A stretch of DNA of 64,000 nucleotides from Eubacterium sulci ATCC 35585 (GTDB lineage: Bacteria; Bacillota; Clostridia; Peptostreptococcales; Anaerovoracaceae). The position numbers and the translations under genes were made by a program. The stretch lies in NCBI GenBank assembly GCA_001189495.1, contig CP012068.1, forward strand, positions 620,001-684,000, in the 5' to 3' direction. The notes beneath the pieces are model-generated. The model searched no databases and was not told the origin of the DNA. It saw only the letters and a list, made by a program, of their open reading frames with translations. Below, piece after piece: positions 1 to 10,869 of the stretch (positions are counted from its first letter, which is position 1; every line of letters begins with the position of its first letter).

Positions 1-1
1 T

Positions 2-214
2 GTGGGAATGAGCACAGTAGTTGAGGCAATTGCAGCTCATCACATGGGTCTTAGGGTCTGCGGAATTTCGTGCATAAGCAATATGGCAGCAGGAATACTG
101 GACCAGCCGCTAACTCACTCAGAGGTGCAGATTACCGCAGATAAGGTAGCTCACAAGTTTGAAAGGCTTGTAAGTGGCCTGATTAAAGAGATTAGCAAGC
201 TAAAGGAGGTATAG
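2..214 (+). CDS. punA: Purine-nucleoside phosphorylase, C-terminal fragment
   Basis: This is the 3' end of a gene that starts before the window; about 70 residues are visible. The segment opening GMSTVVEAIAAHHMGLRV, followed by GISCISNMAAG, matches the C-terminal substrate-binding part of trimeric class I purine-nucleoside phosphorylases, where the conserved form is GMSTVPE...A...G..V.G.S..TN. These enzymes split inosine or guanosine with phosphate in cytosolic purine salvage. The stop TAG lies directly before the next ATG, and the Shine-Dalgarno sequence of that gene (aaggaggt, 203-210) is inside the end of this one, so the two are probably co-transcribed. The family is clear; the exact base preference cannot be judged from this piece. 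Confidence 0.82.
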   Translation: MGMSTVVEAIAAHHMGLRVCGISCISNMAAGILDQPLTHSEVQITADKVAHKFERLVSGLIKEISKLKEV

Positions 215-940
215 ATGAGAAAAAGTGTTTTTATCACAGGAGGATCAAGGGGAATCGGAGCAGCCTGCGTAGAGCTCTTTTCTAAGAATGGATTTTCTGT
301 AGCCTTCGCATACGGAAGCGATGATAAGGCGGCGCAAAAGCTTGCAGCTAAGACTTCAGCTCTTGCAATTAAAGCTGATGTTTCAGATGCTAAGCAAATA
401 GAAAAGACCTTTGATCAGGCTAGAACATATTTTGGAATACCTAGCTTTGATGTAGTGGTCTGCAACGCAGGAATTTCAGCTTCGGGACTCATAACAGATA
501 TGAGCGATGAGGATGTAGATAATCTCATAGGTATTAACCTAGTTGGAACCATAAATGTGAGTCGTAAAGCTGTAGCACACATGGTCGAGGCAAAGAAGGG
601 AAGCATTGTCATGATCTCATCTATGTGGGGTCAGAGAGCAGCTTCCTGCGAGAGCGTCTATGCGGCTACAAAGGCAGGAATAATTGGATTTGCTAGGAGC
701 CTTGCAGCAGAGCTTGGACCTTCGGGAATAAGGGTGAATGTCGTATCGCCAGGAGTTATTGCAACCGAAATGAACAGCGAATATAGCGAGGCCGATATGT
801 CTGCCTTAGCAGAGGAAACTCCGCTAGGAAGAATAGGGCTTCCTGAAGAGGTTGCAGAGGCAGTCTATTACCTAGCTAGCGATAAGGCTAGTTTCATAAA
901 CGGGCAGGTGCTCGGAGTAGATGGCGGATTCGCCGTTTAG
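215..940 (+). CDS. SDR-family reductase, probably EF-P 5-aminopentanone reductase (YmfI-like)
   Basis: A 241-residue short-chain dehydrogenase/reductase. It has the Rossmann dinucleotide motif GGSRGIG (residues 9-15), the NAG motif, the catalytic Ser in SSMWGQ and the YxxxK pair in YAATK. It looks like FabG, but a bona fide FabG sits in the fatty-acid operon at 25.4 kb. The SSMWGQRAASCE stretch before the active-site Tyr resembles the YmfI group, which reduces 5-aminopentanone on elongation factor P; that assignment is inference. The SD aaggaggt is 4 bases before the ATG. It is downstream of a purine phosphorylase and upstream of a cell-wall gene pair, so context does not settle the substrate. 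Confidence 0.75.
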   Translation: MRKSVFITGGSRGIGAACVELFSKNGFSVAFAYGSDDKAAQKLAAKTSALAIKADVSDAKQIEKTFDQARTYFGIPSFDVVVCNAGISASGLITDMSDEDVDNLIGINLVGTINVSRKAVAHMVEAKKGSIVMISSMWGQRAASCESVYAATKAGIIGFARSLAAELGPSGIRVNVVSPGVIATEMNSEYSEADMSALAEETPLGRIGLPEEVAEAVYYLASDKASFINGQVLGVDGGFAV

Positions 941-966
941 TTATAGTCGAATTTTGAGGGATTAAA

Positions 967-2736
967 ATGTCAGTTATACAAAACATTTTATCGAAAATAG
1001 GAGAGTTTTTCATAGGCATATTCGACCTGTTTAAAGAGCTTTTTACGCTCTCAGACGGTTACGGCCTGCTTTACACGGCCATCGCAAGGTGGGTGTTCAT
1101 AATTCTCTCGCTCTTCATCCTGGTTAAATCCATAGTTTCGCTATTGCGAAGCAGGAGTCCAAATGAGGTGTGGGCATATTTCAATGTCAACGATCGCATA
1201 GCCTATCCGATAACTCACTGGGAAAACCTAATAGGAAGATCAAAGAGCTGCGACCTTGTACTAAAAGACGGTGCAGCTTCACGAAGCCACGGTACGCTCA
1301 GCAGAGACGCTGAGGGAAGGTGGTCATATATGGATCTTGGATCGAGCAACGGCAGTATCTGTGCCGGAAAAAGACTCACCAAGGGCAAGAAGTATCCTAT
1401 AGAGCCAGGTGACAGCATTCTCATCGGCCAAAGCACATGCACACTTCTTCCAATAAGCCTTGAGGAGAAGAGAAACAACGAGAAACTCAGAAAGGAAGAA
1501 ACCTTCCTTCTATCACCATGGTCATCGCTTTTGATGCTGACACTATTTCAGCTAATGACAGTGATTCAGCTAGATATATCGCTAGGAGAATCATATACAA
1601 GCCAAATTGCAGTAGCATTTGCTGGTCTATGCATACTTATGTGGGTCTATGTTATCTCCATGAGAATGCTCAAGAGAAAGAGTTTTGAGATGGAGACGAT
1701 AGCGTTTTTCTTGTCAACTCTAAGCCTTGCGGTTACGGCCAGCAAATTCCCGCACTCAGTGCTCAAGCAGTTCATAGCTATAGTCTTTGGAGTGCTCCTA
1801 TTTGTTGGAATGTGCACGGTTCTAAGAAATCTAGATAGAAGTAAGGCTATCAAAAAATACCTCTACGCAGGAGCTGCAGCCATGCTGATTTTCAACCTGC
1901 TTTTAGGTACAACAAAGTTCGGTGCTGCCAACTGGGTAAGCATAGGAGGGCTTTCGGTGCAGCCATCGGAGATAGTAAAGCTAGCCTTCATCTGGGTAGG
2001 TGCGGCGTCACTAGATGAGCTGATGGAGAAGAGGAACTCTTTGATATTCATGCTGTTTTCAGGATTCTGCTTCATCTGTCTTGCGCTGATGGGTGACTTT
2101 GGTACAGCTTTGATATTCTTTGTTAGCTTTTTGGTTATATCATTTCTGCGAAGCGGTGACTTCACAAAGCTCATTTTGATTGTTGGCGTTGCCTTTGTTG
2201 GAGGACTTATGGTTCTCAAGTTTAAGGCATATGTTGCCGCAAGATTTGCTGCATGGGGTCATGTTTGGGAATTCGCGGATGAGATGGGCTACCAGCAGAC
2301 TAGAACTATGTCAGCTGCATCAAGCGGAGGACTCATAGGAGTAGGTGCCGGAGATGGATGGCTTAAAACCATACCAGCTTCTGAAACTGACCTAGTCTTT
2401 GGATTCATTACCGAGGAATGGGGACTCATAATCGCTGTACTTGCAATCCTTGCTATAGTAACGCTTTCGCTATTTGCGATTCGCTCTATTTGGAGTGGCA
2501 GGTCAACCTTCTATACGATAGCTGCCTGCTCTGCGATGTCGCTATTCATATTCCAGACAATGCTAAATGTATTTGGCTCAGTGGATCTATTCCCGCTTAC
2601 TGGTGTTACCTTCCCATTCCTATCAAATGGAGGAACGAGCATGGTTGCATCTTGGGGACTTTTAGCCTTCCTGAAGGCTTCAGACACTAGAGCAAATGCG
2701 AGCATTGCGGTATCAAGTGAGGAGGCGATTGCATGA
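967..2736 (+). CDS. FHA domain fused to FtsW/RodA/SpoVE-family glycosyltransferase
   Basis: A 589-residue membrane protein. An N-terminal hydrophobic segment (about residues 36-58) is followed by a cytosolic forkhead-associated domain at about 85-165, with the hallmark GRS, SRSH and GSSNG motifs that bind phosphothreonine peptides. A polytopic SEDS domain follows (about 185-575) with the family segment PSEIVKLAFIW and the late FPFLSNGGTSM loop. SEDS proteins polymerise lipid II into glycan strands together with a class B PBP, and the next gene, overlapping by ATGA, encodes such a PBP. Actinobacteria keep FHA proteins, RodA and PbpA as separate neighbours; here FHA and RodA are one chain. No Ser/Thr kinase gene is in the window. 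Confidence 0.88.
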   Translation: MSVIQNILSKIGEFFIGIFDLFKELFTLSDGYGLLYTAIARWVFIILSLFILVKSIVSLLRSRSPNEVWAYFNVNDRIAYPITHWENLIGRSKSCDLVLKDGAASRSHGTLSRDAEGRWSYMDLGSSNGSICAGKRLTKGKKYPIEPGDSILIGQSTCTLLPISLEEKRNNEKLRKEETFLLSPWSSLLMLTLFQLMTVIQLDISLGESYTSQIAVAFAGLCILMWVYVISMRMLKRKSFEMETIAFFLSTLSLAVTASKFPHSVLKQFIAIVFGVLLFVGMCTVLRNLDRSKAIKKYLYAGAAAMLIFNLLLGTTKFGAANWVSIGGLSVQPSEIVKLAFIWVGAASLDELMEKRNSLIFMLFSGFCFICLALMGDFGTALIFFVSFLVISFLRSGDFTKLILIVGVAFVGGLMVLKFKAYVAARFAAWGHVWEFADEMGYQQTRTMSAASSGGLIGVGAGDGWLKTIPASETDLVFGFITEEWGLIIAVLAILAIVTLSLFAIRSIWSGRSTFYTIAACSAMSLFIFQTMLNVFGSVDLFPLTGVTFPFLSNGGTSMVASWGLLAFLKASDTRANASIAVSSEEAIA

Positions 2737-4064
2737 GAAAACTAGAAGTTAGATCGATAATCTGTTTAGCACTTGCAGCTATTTTGATAATCGGTACAGG
2801 AGTATTTGTGTTCCGCTTTGTCAAATACGGAAGCAAGTGGGCGACATTTTACGGAAATAGAAGCATATATGAAAACGGTGTCCTCAAAAGTGGAGCCATC
2901 TATGATAGAAATGATGTTCTCCTAGCAAAGAGTGGGGGCGGCGAAATAAAATACAACGACGATCCCGAAATAAGAGAGGCAACAGTCCATGCTGTAGGCG
3001 ATGTGAACGGTAAAATTTCAACATCTGCACTCAGCGCATATAAGGATAAGCTCATAGGATATAATCTTTTGACGGGTACATATAAGCTAAAGGGCAAAAA
3101 CGAGGACCTTAAGCTCACTCTAGATGCCGATGTGTGCAAGGAGGCCTATAGACAGCTATCCAAATACGATGCTGGATGCATAGGAATTTACAACTATAAA
3201 ACGGGTGAAATTATATGTATGGTGAGCACACCTACATTTGATCCCGAAAATGAGCCAAGCGTTTCAGCAGACGACCAGTCTGGTCTATATATGAATAGAT
3301 TTCTTTCATCAAAGCTACCGCCAGGCTCGATTTTCAAAACGGTAACTGCGGCAGCAGCAATTGAAAACACAGACTATCAAAACTTCAGCTACGAGTGCGA
3401 TGGAACTAGAGTCATCCACGGTGAAGATTTAAACTGTGCATACCCACACGGACATGTTGACCTTGGTGGTGCGCTACTTCAGTCGTGTAACGGTGCATTT
3501 TCGGTCCTAGCTGATGAAATGGGACCAGAAGTCATGAAAGACTATGTAAACAGGCTTGGACTTACCAAATCATACAATATTGATGGAATCAGAAATGTAA
3601 AGGGAAGCTTTGATTTTCCTAAGGATTCTGAGCTAAACCTAGGATGGTCTGGGGTAGGTCAGTATCATGACCTTGTGAACCCATGCTCTATGATGGTATA
3701 TATGGGAGCTATTGCAAATGGTGGAAAGGCTGCCATTCCTCATATTTTGATGAGTGACTTCAGAATAACCAAGATGACAAATCAGATGATAGATGAATCT
3801 ACATCCGAAATTCTTTCTGATATGATGAAGAAAACTGTAGAAAAAGCCTATCTTGGAGATTCTAACCTGCCAAATCTAGATGTATATGCTAAGACTGGAA
3901 CTGCAGAGTCTGCAGGAAAGAAGCCTTACGGATGGTTTGCTGGATTCCTAAAGGATGAGAATCATCCTTATGCATTTATAGTTTGCCTAGAAAACTCTGG
4001 TGAAGCTTACTATACGGCGCTTCCAGTTGCAAATAGTGTTTTACAGGTCGCAGTAAGCAAATAA
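2733..4064 (+). CDS. Class B penicillin-binding protein (PbpA-like transpeptidase)
   Basis: A 443-residue single-pass membrane protein with a TM segment at about 9-29 and a transpeptidase domain with all three active-site motifs in order: SxxK in PGSIFKT (about residue 198), SxN as SCN (about 251) and KTG in AKTGTAES (about 387). It cross-links peptidoglycan outside the membrane. The length and short N-terminal region resemble actinobacterial PbpA rather than the larger PBP2 of rods. The start ATG overlaps the stop of the FHA-SEDS gene (ATGA), so translation is coupled, as expected for a glycosyltransferase/transpeptidase pair. Whether it serves elongation, division or a sporulation-like process is not shown. 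Confidence 0.88.
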   Translation: MRKLEVRSIICLALAAILIIGTGVFVFRFVKYGSKWATFYGNRSIYENGVLKSGAIYDRNDVLLAKSGGGEIKYNDDPEIREATVHAVGDVNGKISTSALSAYKDKLIGYNLLTGTYKLKGKNEDLKLTLDADVCKEAYRQLSKYDAGCIGIYNYKTGEIICMVSTPTFDPENEPSVSADDQSGLYMNRFLSSKLPPGSIFKTVTAAAAIENTDYQNFSYECDGTRVIHGEDLNCAYPHGHVDLGGALLQSCNGAFSVLADEMGPEVMKDYVNRLGLTKSYNIDGIRNVKGSFDFPKDSELNLGWSGVGQYHDLVNPCSMMVYMGAIANGGKAAIPHILMSDFRITKMTNQMIDESTSEILSDMMKKTVEKAYLGDSNLPNLDVYAKTGTAESAGKKPYGWFAGFLKDENHPYAFIVCLENSGEAYYTALPVANSVLQVAVSK

Positions 4065-4130
4065 TTTTGTAATAGAAAAGATATGATATAACTAAGAACA
4101 TCGCAAGATGAAAAACAAAAGGGGACTTTT

Positions 4131-5396
4131 ATGAAAGACGAAACAAAATGCCTGCACTCAGGCTATAAACCAAAGAATTCAGAGCCGCGCGTACTTCCTA
4201 TCGTGCAGAGCACAACCTATGTATTTGATTCAACACAGGATGTTGCAGACGTATTTGATGATCCAACTAAGGCTCTAATTTACTCAAGATTTGCAAACCC
4301 AACTGTAATGGCAGTTGAAGAAAAGATAGCTGACCTAGAGGGCGGAATTGCAGCTATGTGCACAAGCTCTGGACAGGCAGCAAATATGTTTGCTGTAATG
4401 AATATCTGCAAGGCAGGAGATCACATTCTCAGCGTTGCTCAGATCTACGGAGGAACATATAATCTTTTCAATGTAACGCTTAAGAAGCTAGGAATAGACT
4501 GCACATTTGTATCTACAGATGCTAGCGATGAGGAAATCGAAGCTAAGATCCAGCCAAATACAAAGCTAGTATTCGGTGAGACTATTGCAAACCCAGCAAT
4601 CAGCGTATTTGATATCGAAAGATTTGCGAATATTGCTCATAAACACAAGATTCCTCTTGTAATCGATAACACCTTTGCTACACCTATGCTCTGCAAGCCT
4701 ATTGAGTTTGGTGCAGACATCGTTACTCATTCGACAACAAAGTACATGGACGGACATGCAGTACAGGGCGGAGGAATCATCGTAGACAGCGGTAAATTCG
4801 ACTGGGCTAACGGAAACTTCCCTGATTTGACAGAGCCCGACGACTCATATCACGGATTAAGATATGTGGAGAAATATGGAAATCTAGCATACATACTAAA
4901 GGCAAGAATGCAGCTAATGCGTGACTTTGGTGCATATCCAGCAGCTCACTCAGCCTTCCTTCTAAACCTAGGACTTGAGACACTTCACCTCAGAATGGAA
5001 AGATACTGCGAGAATGCTTTAGCAGTTGCAAAGTATCTAGAAAAGAACAATCTAGTTGAGAGCGTAAGCTACCCAGCGCTAGAGAGCGATAAATATCACG
5101 AGCTATACAAGAAGTATCTAAAGGGTGCAAGCGGTGTAATTTCATTCGTAATCAAAGGTGGAAGAGACACTGCAATGAAGTTCATGGATTCTCTAGAGCT
5201 AGCATCAAATGAGGTTCATGTAGCTGATATCAGAACCTGCGTGCTTCATCCAGCAAGCGAAACTCACAGACAGCTTTCTGACGAGCAGCTTGCCGAAGCT
5301 GGAATCAATCCAGGCATGGTTAGACTCTCAGTTGGACTAGAAAGCATAGACGATATTCTTGAGGATTTACAGAAGGGCTTTGATGCTATAAAGTAG
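4131..5396 (+). CDS. metY: O-acetylhomoserine sulfhydrylase-type PLP enzyme
   Basis: A 421-residue Cys/Met-metabolism PLP enzyme of fold type I. It starts TKCLHSGYKP and has VLPIVQSTTYVFDS, the cofactor-binding SSGQAAN, the DNTFATP segment and the PLP lysine in HSTTKYMDGHA (about residue 204). The N-terminus and length fit O-acetylhomoserine sulfhydrylases (MetY), which make homocysteine from O-acetylhomoserine and sulfide. Methionine gamma-lyase and cystathionine gamma-synthase are the main alternatives and share most motifs. It stands alone with an SD (aagggga) before the ATG. No SAM riboswitch or T-box is recognisable in the short upstream gap. Confidence 0.8.
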   Translation: MKDETKCLHSGYKPKNSEPRVLPIVQSTTYVFDSTQDVADVFDDPTKALIYSRFANPTVMAVEEKIADLEGGIAAMCTSSGQAANMFAVMNICKAGDHILSVAQIYGGTYNLFNVTLKKLGIDCTFVSTDASDEEIEAKIQPNTKLVFGETIANPAISVFDIERFANIAHKHKIPLVIDNTFATPMLCKPIEFGADIVTHSTTKYMDGHAVQGGGIIVDSGKFDWANGNFPDLTEPDDSYHGLRYVEKYGNLAYILKARMQLMRDFGAYPAAHSAFLLNLGLETLHLRMERYCENALAVAKYLEKNNLVESVSYPALESDKYHELYKKYLKGASGVISFVIKGGRDTAMKFMDSLELASNEVHVADIRTCVLHPASETHRQLSDEQLAEAGINPGMVRLSVGLESIDDILEDLQKGFDAIK

Positions 5397-5444
5397 TAAA
5401 TTTCAATATTTTTAACTATTTTCGAGATTTATGAAGAAATATAA

Positions 5445-5473
5445 TTGACGACTTGGCTTTCATAATGTAGAAT
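5445..5473 (+). promoter_or_regulatory. Sigma-A-type promoter for the small lipoprotein gene
   Basis: TTGACG (5445-5450) and TAGAAT (5468-5473) are separated by 17 bases, each one mismatch from consensus. It lies about 60 bases before the lipoprotein start, so the gene has its own transcript. Confidence 0.6.
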
Positions 5474-5535
5474 AATCTAGGTGGATTTTTATTTTCATAA
5501 ACTCACAAGAATTTTAGAGAGGAAAGAGGAAAGAT

Positions 5536-5937
5536 ATGAAAAATAAGAGATTTTTTGCATTGCTAATGGTAGCTGTTATGACAATTTCAGCACTAGCACT
5601 AGCTGCTTGCGGAAGCAAGACACTAGAAGAGTATGTTAAGAGCGATTCAAAGCTAGACTCAGAGATTAAGAATGTTGCACAGCAGAATGGTCTAGAGATC
5701 ACAGTTAAGGATAATACTCTAACATACATCTACAAGTACAAGGAGACAATGACAGATGACCAGATTAAGCAGATGGGTACTCAGCTAGACACAGCTCTAG
5801 AGAGTGCAAAGGCTACATTCCAGAACCTAGCAGCTGAGATGGAGACAAAGACAAAGATCAAGGGAATCACAGTTGCTGTTGAGTACCAGGATGCATCAGG
5901 TAAGGTAATCACAAAGAAGGAATTCACTTCTAAGTAA
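5536..5937 (+). CDS. Small secreted lipoprotein, DUF4854-like
   Basis: A 133-residue protein with a lipoprotein signal peptide: a basic start (MKNKR), a hydrophobic core and the lipobox LAAC, giving lipid-modified Cys25 after cleavage by signal peptidase II. The mature part is Lys/Glu/Thr-rich, with a short Tyr-rich strand (LTYIYKYKE) and a repeated EYVKSD/EYQDAS character like small clostridial DUF4854 lipoproteins. It should sit on the outer face of the membrane; function is unknown. The SD is gaggaaagagg. A strong terminator follows directly, so it is a monocistronic, probably well-expressed gene. Confidence 0.75.
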   Translation: MKNKRFFALLMVAVMTISALALAACGSKTLEEYVKSDSKLDSEIKNVAQQNGLEITVKDNTLTYIYKYKETMTDDQIKQMGTQLDTALESAKATFQNLAAEMETKTKIKGITVAVEYQDASGKVITKKEFTSK

Positions 5938-5960
5938 GAACTAGCCAAAAATGTTTTTAA

Positions 5961-5990
5961 ACATAGCCGATAACTCGGCTATGTTTTTTT
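5961..5990 (+). terminator. Intrinsic terminator after the lipoprotein gene
   Basis: A perfect 10-bp stem (acatagccga / tcggctatgt) with a 4-base loop, followed by seven T. Confidence 0.9.
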
Positions 5991-5991
5991 A

Positions 5992-6020
5992 TTGAACAGC
6001 ATCTGCTTTTACTGTAAAAT
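5992..6020 (+). promoter_or_regulatory. Promoter of the lepA-hemW-glpK run
   Basis: TTGAAC (5992-5997) and TAAAAT (6015-6020) with a 17-base spacer. The predicted transcript start near 6027 lies almost on the first in-frame ATG (6031), which favours the later ATG at 6049 for lepA. Confidence 0.6.
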
Positions 6021-6048
6021 ATAGGTATTAATGATGCGTGAGGTAAGC

Positions 6049-7866
6049 ATGGAAAATAAAGATTATCAGAAGTATATTAGAAATTTTAGCATTATAGCTC
6101 ATATAGATCATGGTAAGTCTACTCTAGCAGATAGAATTATAGAAAACACAGGTCTTGTCGCTCATAGAGACATGAAGGAGCAGTTCCTTGATAACATGGA
6201 TCTTGAGAGGGAGCGTGGTATAACTATCAAGCTTCAGACAACGAGGCTAGTTTACAAGGCAGAAGATGGCAATGAGTACATATTCAATTTGATAGATACA
6301 CCAGGTCACGTCGACTTTAACTACGAGGTTTCAAGAAGCCTTGCGGCTTGTGAAGGTGCGGTTCTTGTCGTAGACTCAACTCAGGGTGTTGAGGCTCAGA
6401 CCATGGCAAATGTTTATCTTGCACTTGATGAGGACCTTGAGATAGTTCCTGTCCTAAATAAGATAGACCTAGCTAGTTCAAGACCTGATGAGGTTAAGGA
6501 AGAGATAGAGGAGATGATAGGCATAGATGCTTCAGAGGCTCCGCTTGTATCTGCAAAGGAAGGCATTGGTATCACCGACCTTCTTGAGGCTGTGGTTAGG
6601 TCTATTCCGGCACCTAGCGGTAATCCAGATGGTAAGCTTAAGGCTTTGATTTTTGACTCCGTATACGATAACTATAAGGGTGTTGTTATCTACACTCGTA
6701 TAGTTGATGGTCAGGTTGGAGTTGGAGACAATATCCTTTTGATGAATACAAAGAAGAAGTATGAGGTAACAGAAGTTGGCATTATGGCGCCTTCTCACGT
6801 TCCAACTAAGTATTTGAGAGCTGGCGAGGTAGGATATATCTGCGCGAGCATCAAGCAGGTTAAGGACGCTAGAGTAGGTGATACTGTGACGCTTGCTCAG
6901 GATCCTGCTGACGAAGTACTTCCAGGATATAAGAAGGTTCAGTCCATGGTTTACTGCGGTATCTATCCTGCAGAGGGAGAGAAGTACGAGAGCGTCAAGG
7001 ATGCACTTGAGAAGCTTCAGGTAAACGATGCTGCCTTTGTTTTTGAGCCAGAGACATCTACTGCTTTGGGCTTTGGATTCAGATGCGGATTCCTTGGACT
7101 TCTCCACATGGAGATAATCGTAGAAAGACTCGAGAGAGAGTTTGACCTTGGAGTAATCACGACTTCGCCTAGCGTAGTATATAAGGTTGTTATGAACGAC
7201 GGTAGCGTTCAGATGATACAGAATCCGACGAACCTACCGCCTCAGACGGAGATAGACCATATAGAGGAACCGATAGTTAAGGCTGACATTATGACGCCTA
7301 AGGAATATGTTGGCACAATCATGGAACTTTGCCAGAAGAAGCGTGGTACTATGCTACATATGGAATATATAGCTCAGGATAGAGTTCAGCTTCACTATGA
7401 GCTACCGCTCAATGAGGTTATATATGATTTCTTTGATGCCCTAAAATCAAAGACAAGGGGCTACGGCTCGCTTGACTACGAGTTCATCAAGTATCAGAAG
7501 TCCTCGCTTGTTAAGATGGATGTTCTACTAAACAAGGATTTGGTAGATGCCTTCTCCATGATAGTTCACGAGAGTGCTGCCTACGATAGAGGAAGATTCG
7601 TTTGCAAGAAGCTCAAGGAAGTTATTCCTATGCACCAGTTTGAAGTTCCTATTCAGGCTGCCATAGGTCAGAAGGTTATCGCAAGAGAGACGGTAAGAGC
7701 CTACCGTAAGGACGTAATCGCAAAGTGCTACGGCGGAGACATATCGCGTAAGAAGAAGCTCCTCGAGAAGCAGAAGGAAGGTAAGAAGAGAATGCGCCAG
7801 TTCGGTAAGGTAGAGGTGCCTCAGGAAGCCTTCACAGCGGTTCTAAAATATGATGACGACAAATAA
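6049..7866 (+). CDS. lepA: Elongation factor 4 (LepA), back-translocating GTPase
   Basis: A 605-residue ribosome-associated GTPase with G1 [10 protein letters not shown]3 DTPGHVDF, G4 NKID and G5 SAK, then EF-G-like domains and the LepA-specific C-terminal domain ending [15 protein letters not shown]. It acts on stalled or mistranslocated ribosomes. Two earlier in-frame ATGs exist at 6031 and 6034, but they lie at the predicted transcript start; the ATG at 6049 has the SD gaggt 5 bases ahead and gives the usual family length. The 3' end overlaps hemW by 17 bases. The lepA-hemW-hrcA order is common in Firmicutes. Confidence 0.95.
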   Translation: MENKDYQKYIRNFSIIAHIDHGKSTLADRIIENTGLVAHRDMKEQFLDNMDLERERGITIKLQTTRLVYKAEDGNEYIFNLIDTPGHVDFNYEVSRSLAACEGAVLVVDSTQGVEAQTMANVYLALDEDLEIVPVLNKIDLASSRPDEVKEEIEEMIGIDASEAPLVSAKEGIGITDLLEAVVRSIPAPSGNPDGKLKALIFDSVYDNYKGVVIYTRIVDGQVGVGDNILLMNTKKKYEVTEVGIMAPSHVPTKYLRAGEVGYICASIKQVKDARVGDTVTLAQDPADEVLPGYKKVQSMVYCGIYPAEGEKYESVKDALEKLQVNDAAFVFEPETSTALGFGFRCGFLGLLHMEIIVERLEREFDLGVITTSPSVVYKVVMNDGSVQMIQNPTNLPPQTEIDHIEEPIVKADIMTPKEYVGTIMELCQKKRGTMLHMEYIAQDRVQLHYELPLNEVIYDFFDALKSKTRGYGSLDYEFIKYQKSSLVKMDVLLNKDLVDAFSMIVHESAAYDRGRFVCKKLKEVIPMHQFEVPIQAAIGQKVIARETVRAYRKDVIAKCYGGDISRKKKLLEKQKEGKKRMRQFGKVEVPQEAFTAVLKYDDDK

Positions 7867-9073
7867 AATAGATGCAGGACTAGGGATATATGTACATATC
7901 CCTTTCTGTATAAGTAAGTGCATATACTGCGGATTTTATTCTGCAGCAGGAAGGCCCAGCACTGAAGAGGAAAGTTCCTACGTAAATCTTCTCGTGCAGG
8001 AGATAGAAAGTGCCAAAAGGCCTGATCGCAAGGTGGATAGCATTTTCTTTGGTGGGGGAACTCCAAGCACGCTAAAGGCAGAGAGTCTGATAGAAGTACT
8101 AGATGCAATAAGAAGTTTCTTTGATGTGACAGATGACTGCGAAATAACACTCGAGGCAAATCCTGGAGCGGTAAGCGAGGCATATTTATCAAAGCTTCAC
8201 GACGCAGGCTTTAACAGGCTTTCCATGGGATGTCAGTCTTTTTCAGACGATGTGCTTAAGACGCTTGGCAGGATTCATAGATCAAAGGATGCACGCGAAA
8301 GCTTTGCAGCTGCAAGGGCAGCAGGCTTTGATAATATAAATCTCGATTTGATGTTCTCTGTACCTGGTGCAGACGAGGACGTCTGGCAGGACACGCTAGA
8401 TCAGATGCTTGAGCTTTCACCTGAGCACATATCTTTTTACAGTCTTCAGATAGAGGAGGAAACTCCGCTTTATGATATGTATAAGAATGGTGTATTTGCA
8501 GAGGTCACAGATGAAGCAGATAGGAAGATGTATCACAGGGCAATAGAGTGCCTGAAGTCTTCTGGATATGAGCACTACGAGATATCAAATGCAGCAAAGC
8601 CGGGCTTTGAGTGCAGACACAATCTCAAGTACTGGTCCTTATCAGACTACATAGGTTTTGGGAAAAGTGCTTCATCTTATATAGATGGTGTGAGATTTAC
8701 AAATGCAACTGATGAAGGCTATGGCAAGGGCGTTTTGATGGAAAGAGATTTTCTAAAGAACAGCAAGACGAGGAATATGATAGAGTCTTCTGATGCTGAA
8801 TTTGCAAACTACAAATACAGCGAGTTTCATGTGAATGACTTTATGGATACGGCTTCAGAATTTGTGTTTCTTGGGCTAAGACGCACTGCTGGTATAAGCT
8901 TTGATGAATTTGAGCAGTTATTTGGTAAGCGTTTTGCAGATGTCTACGCTGGCAGAAGAGACGAGATAGAGCCATTCATAGAAAGTGGCGATTTGATAGA
9001 GGACGAAAACGGCCTTAGGCTCAGTGAGAGAGGCTTTGATATTTCGAACAAAATAATGGCGATATTTGTGTAG
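7850..9073 (+). CDS. hemW: Radical SAM heme chaperone HemW
   Basis: A 407-residue radical-SAM protein with the cluster motif CISKCIYC (CxxxCxxC) in [16 protein letters not shown], the glycine-rich FFGGGTPS segment and a SMGCQSF region typical of HemW, once annotated as oxygen-independent coproporphyrinogen oxidase. HemW binds heme and hands it to target proteins. True HemN enzymes have a longer N-terminus with a fourth conserved Cys, absent here. Translation starts inside lepA, with two consecutive ATGs (7850 and 7853) equally possible. Confidence 0.9.
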   Translation: MMTTNKIDAGLGIYVHIPFCISKCIYCGFYSAAGRPSTEEESSYVNLLVQEIESAKRPDRKVDSIFFGGGTPSTLKAESLIEVLDAIRSFFDVTDDCEITLEANPGAVSEAYLSKLHDAGFNRLSMGCQSFSDDVLKTLGRIHRSKDARESFAAARAAGFDNINLDLMFSVPGADEDVWQDTLDQMLELSPEHISFYSLQIEEETPLYDMYKNGVFAEVTDEADRKMYHRAIECLKSSGYEHYEISNAAKPGFECRHNLKYWSLSDYIGFGKSASSYIDGVRFTNATDEGYGKGVLMERDFLKNSKTRNMIESSDAEFANYKYSEFHVNDFMDTASEFVFLGLRRTAGISFDEFEQLFGKRFADVYAGRRDEIEPFIESGDLIEDENGLRLSERGFDISNKIMAIFV

Positions 9074-9082
9074 ATCCTTTAA

Positions 9083-10597
<1,515 letters not shown>

Positions 10598-10612
10598 GAT
10601 TTACAGAGAGGA

Positions 10613-10646
10613 TAAGCAGATACGACTACATATCTGCTTATTTTTA
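10613..10646 (+). terminator. Intrinsic terminator after glpK
   Basis: A 10-bp stem (taagcagata / tatctgctta) with an 8-base loop, followed by tttttat. It isolates the heat-shock operon downstream. Confidence 0.85.
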
Positions 10647-10748
10647 TACTAAAAGTGCTGGCTTGATTAGCATGATCCAACACAAATTCAACAAATTCAG
10701 CATACTAAAAAAACACAAGAAAAAAATAAATTTATTTGCAAATAGGTG

Positions 10749-10777
10749 TTGACAATCTATGGGATAAGGAGTAAATT
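10749..10777 (+). promoter_or_regulatory. Promoter of the hrcA-grpE-dnaK-dnaJ operon
   Basis: TTGACA (10749-10754) and TAAATT (10772-10777) with a 17-base spacer. It is a housekeeping sigma-type promoter, with the CIRCE operator starting 11 bases after the -10 box, at the transcript start. Confidence 0.75.
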
Positions 10778-10788
10778 ATATATAGTGA

Positions 10789-10815
10789 TTAGCACTCGAA
10801 CACAATGAGTGCTAA
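10789..10815 (+). promoter_or_regulatory. CIRCE operator (HrcA binding site)
   Basis: A perfect inverted repeat TTAGCACTC - 9 bases - GAGTGCTAA, identical to the CIRCE consensus. HrcA bound here represses the operon until heat or misfolded protein titrates GroE. It lies just upstream of hrcA, so HrcA regulates its own gene. Confidence 0.97.
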
Positions 10816-10869
10816 TAACAAAGATTGGTTAGAGTTAAGGCAGCAGGCACAGAAGGTGCTTGTTACTGA

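Noticed and set aside
2418-2690. Plus-strand overlapping frame inside the SEDS gene
   Set aside because: Out-of-frame reading of the conserved C-terminal SEDS region; no SD.
4065-4130. SAM riboswitch or T-box before metY
   Set aside because: The gap is only 66 bases and lacks the conserved helices of either element.
6532-7107. A 191-codon open frame on the minus strand inside lepA
   Set aside because: It lies antisense to a conserved essential gene, has no SD and no recognisable domain; a shadow frame.
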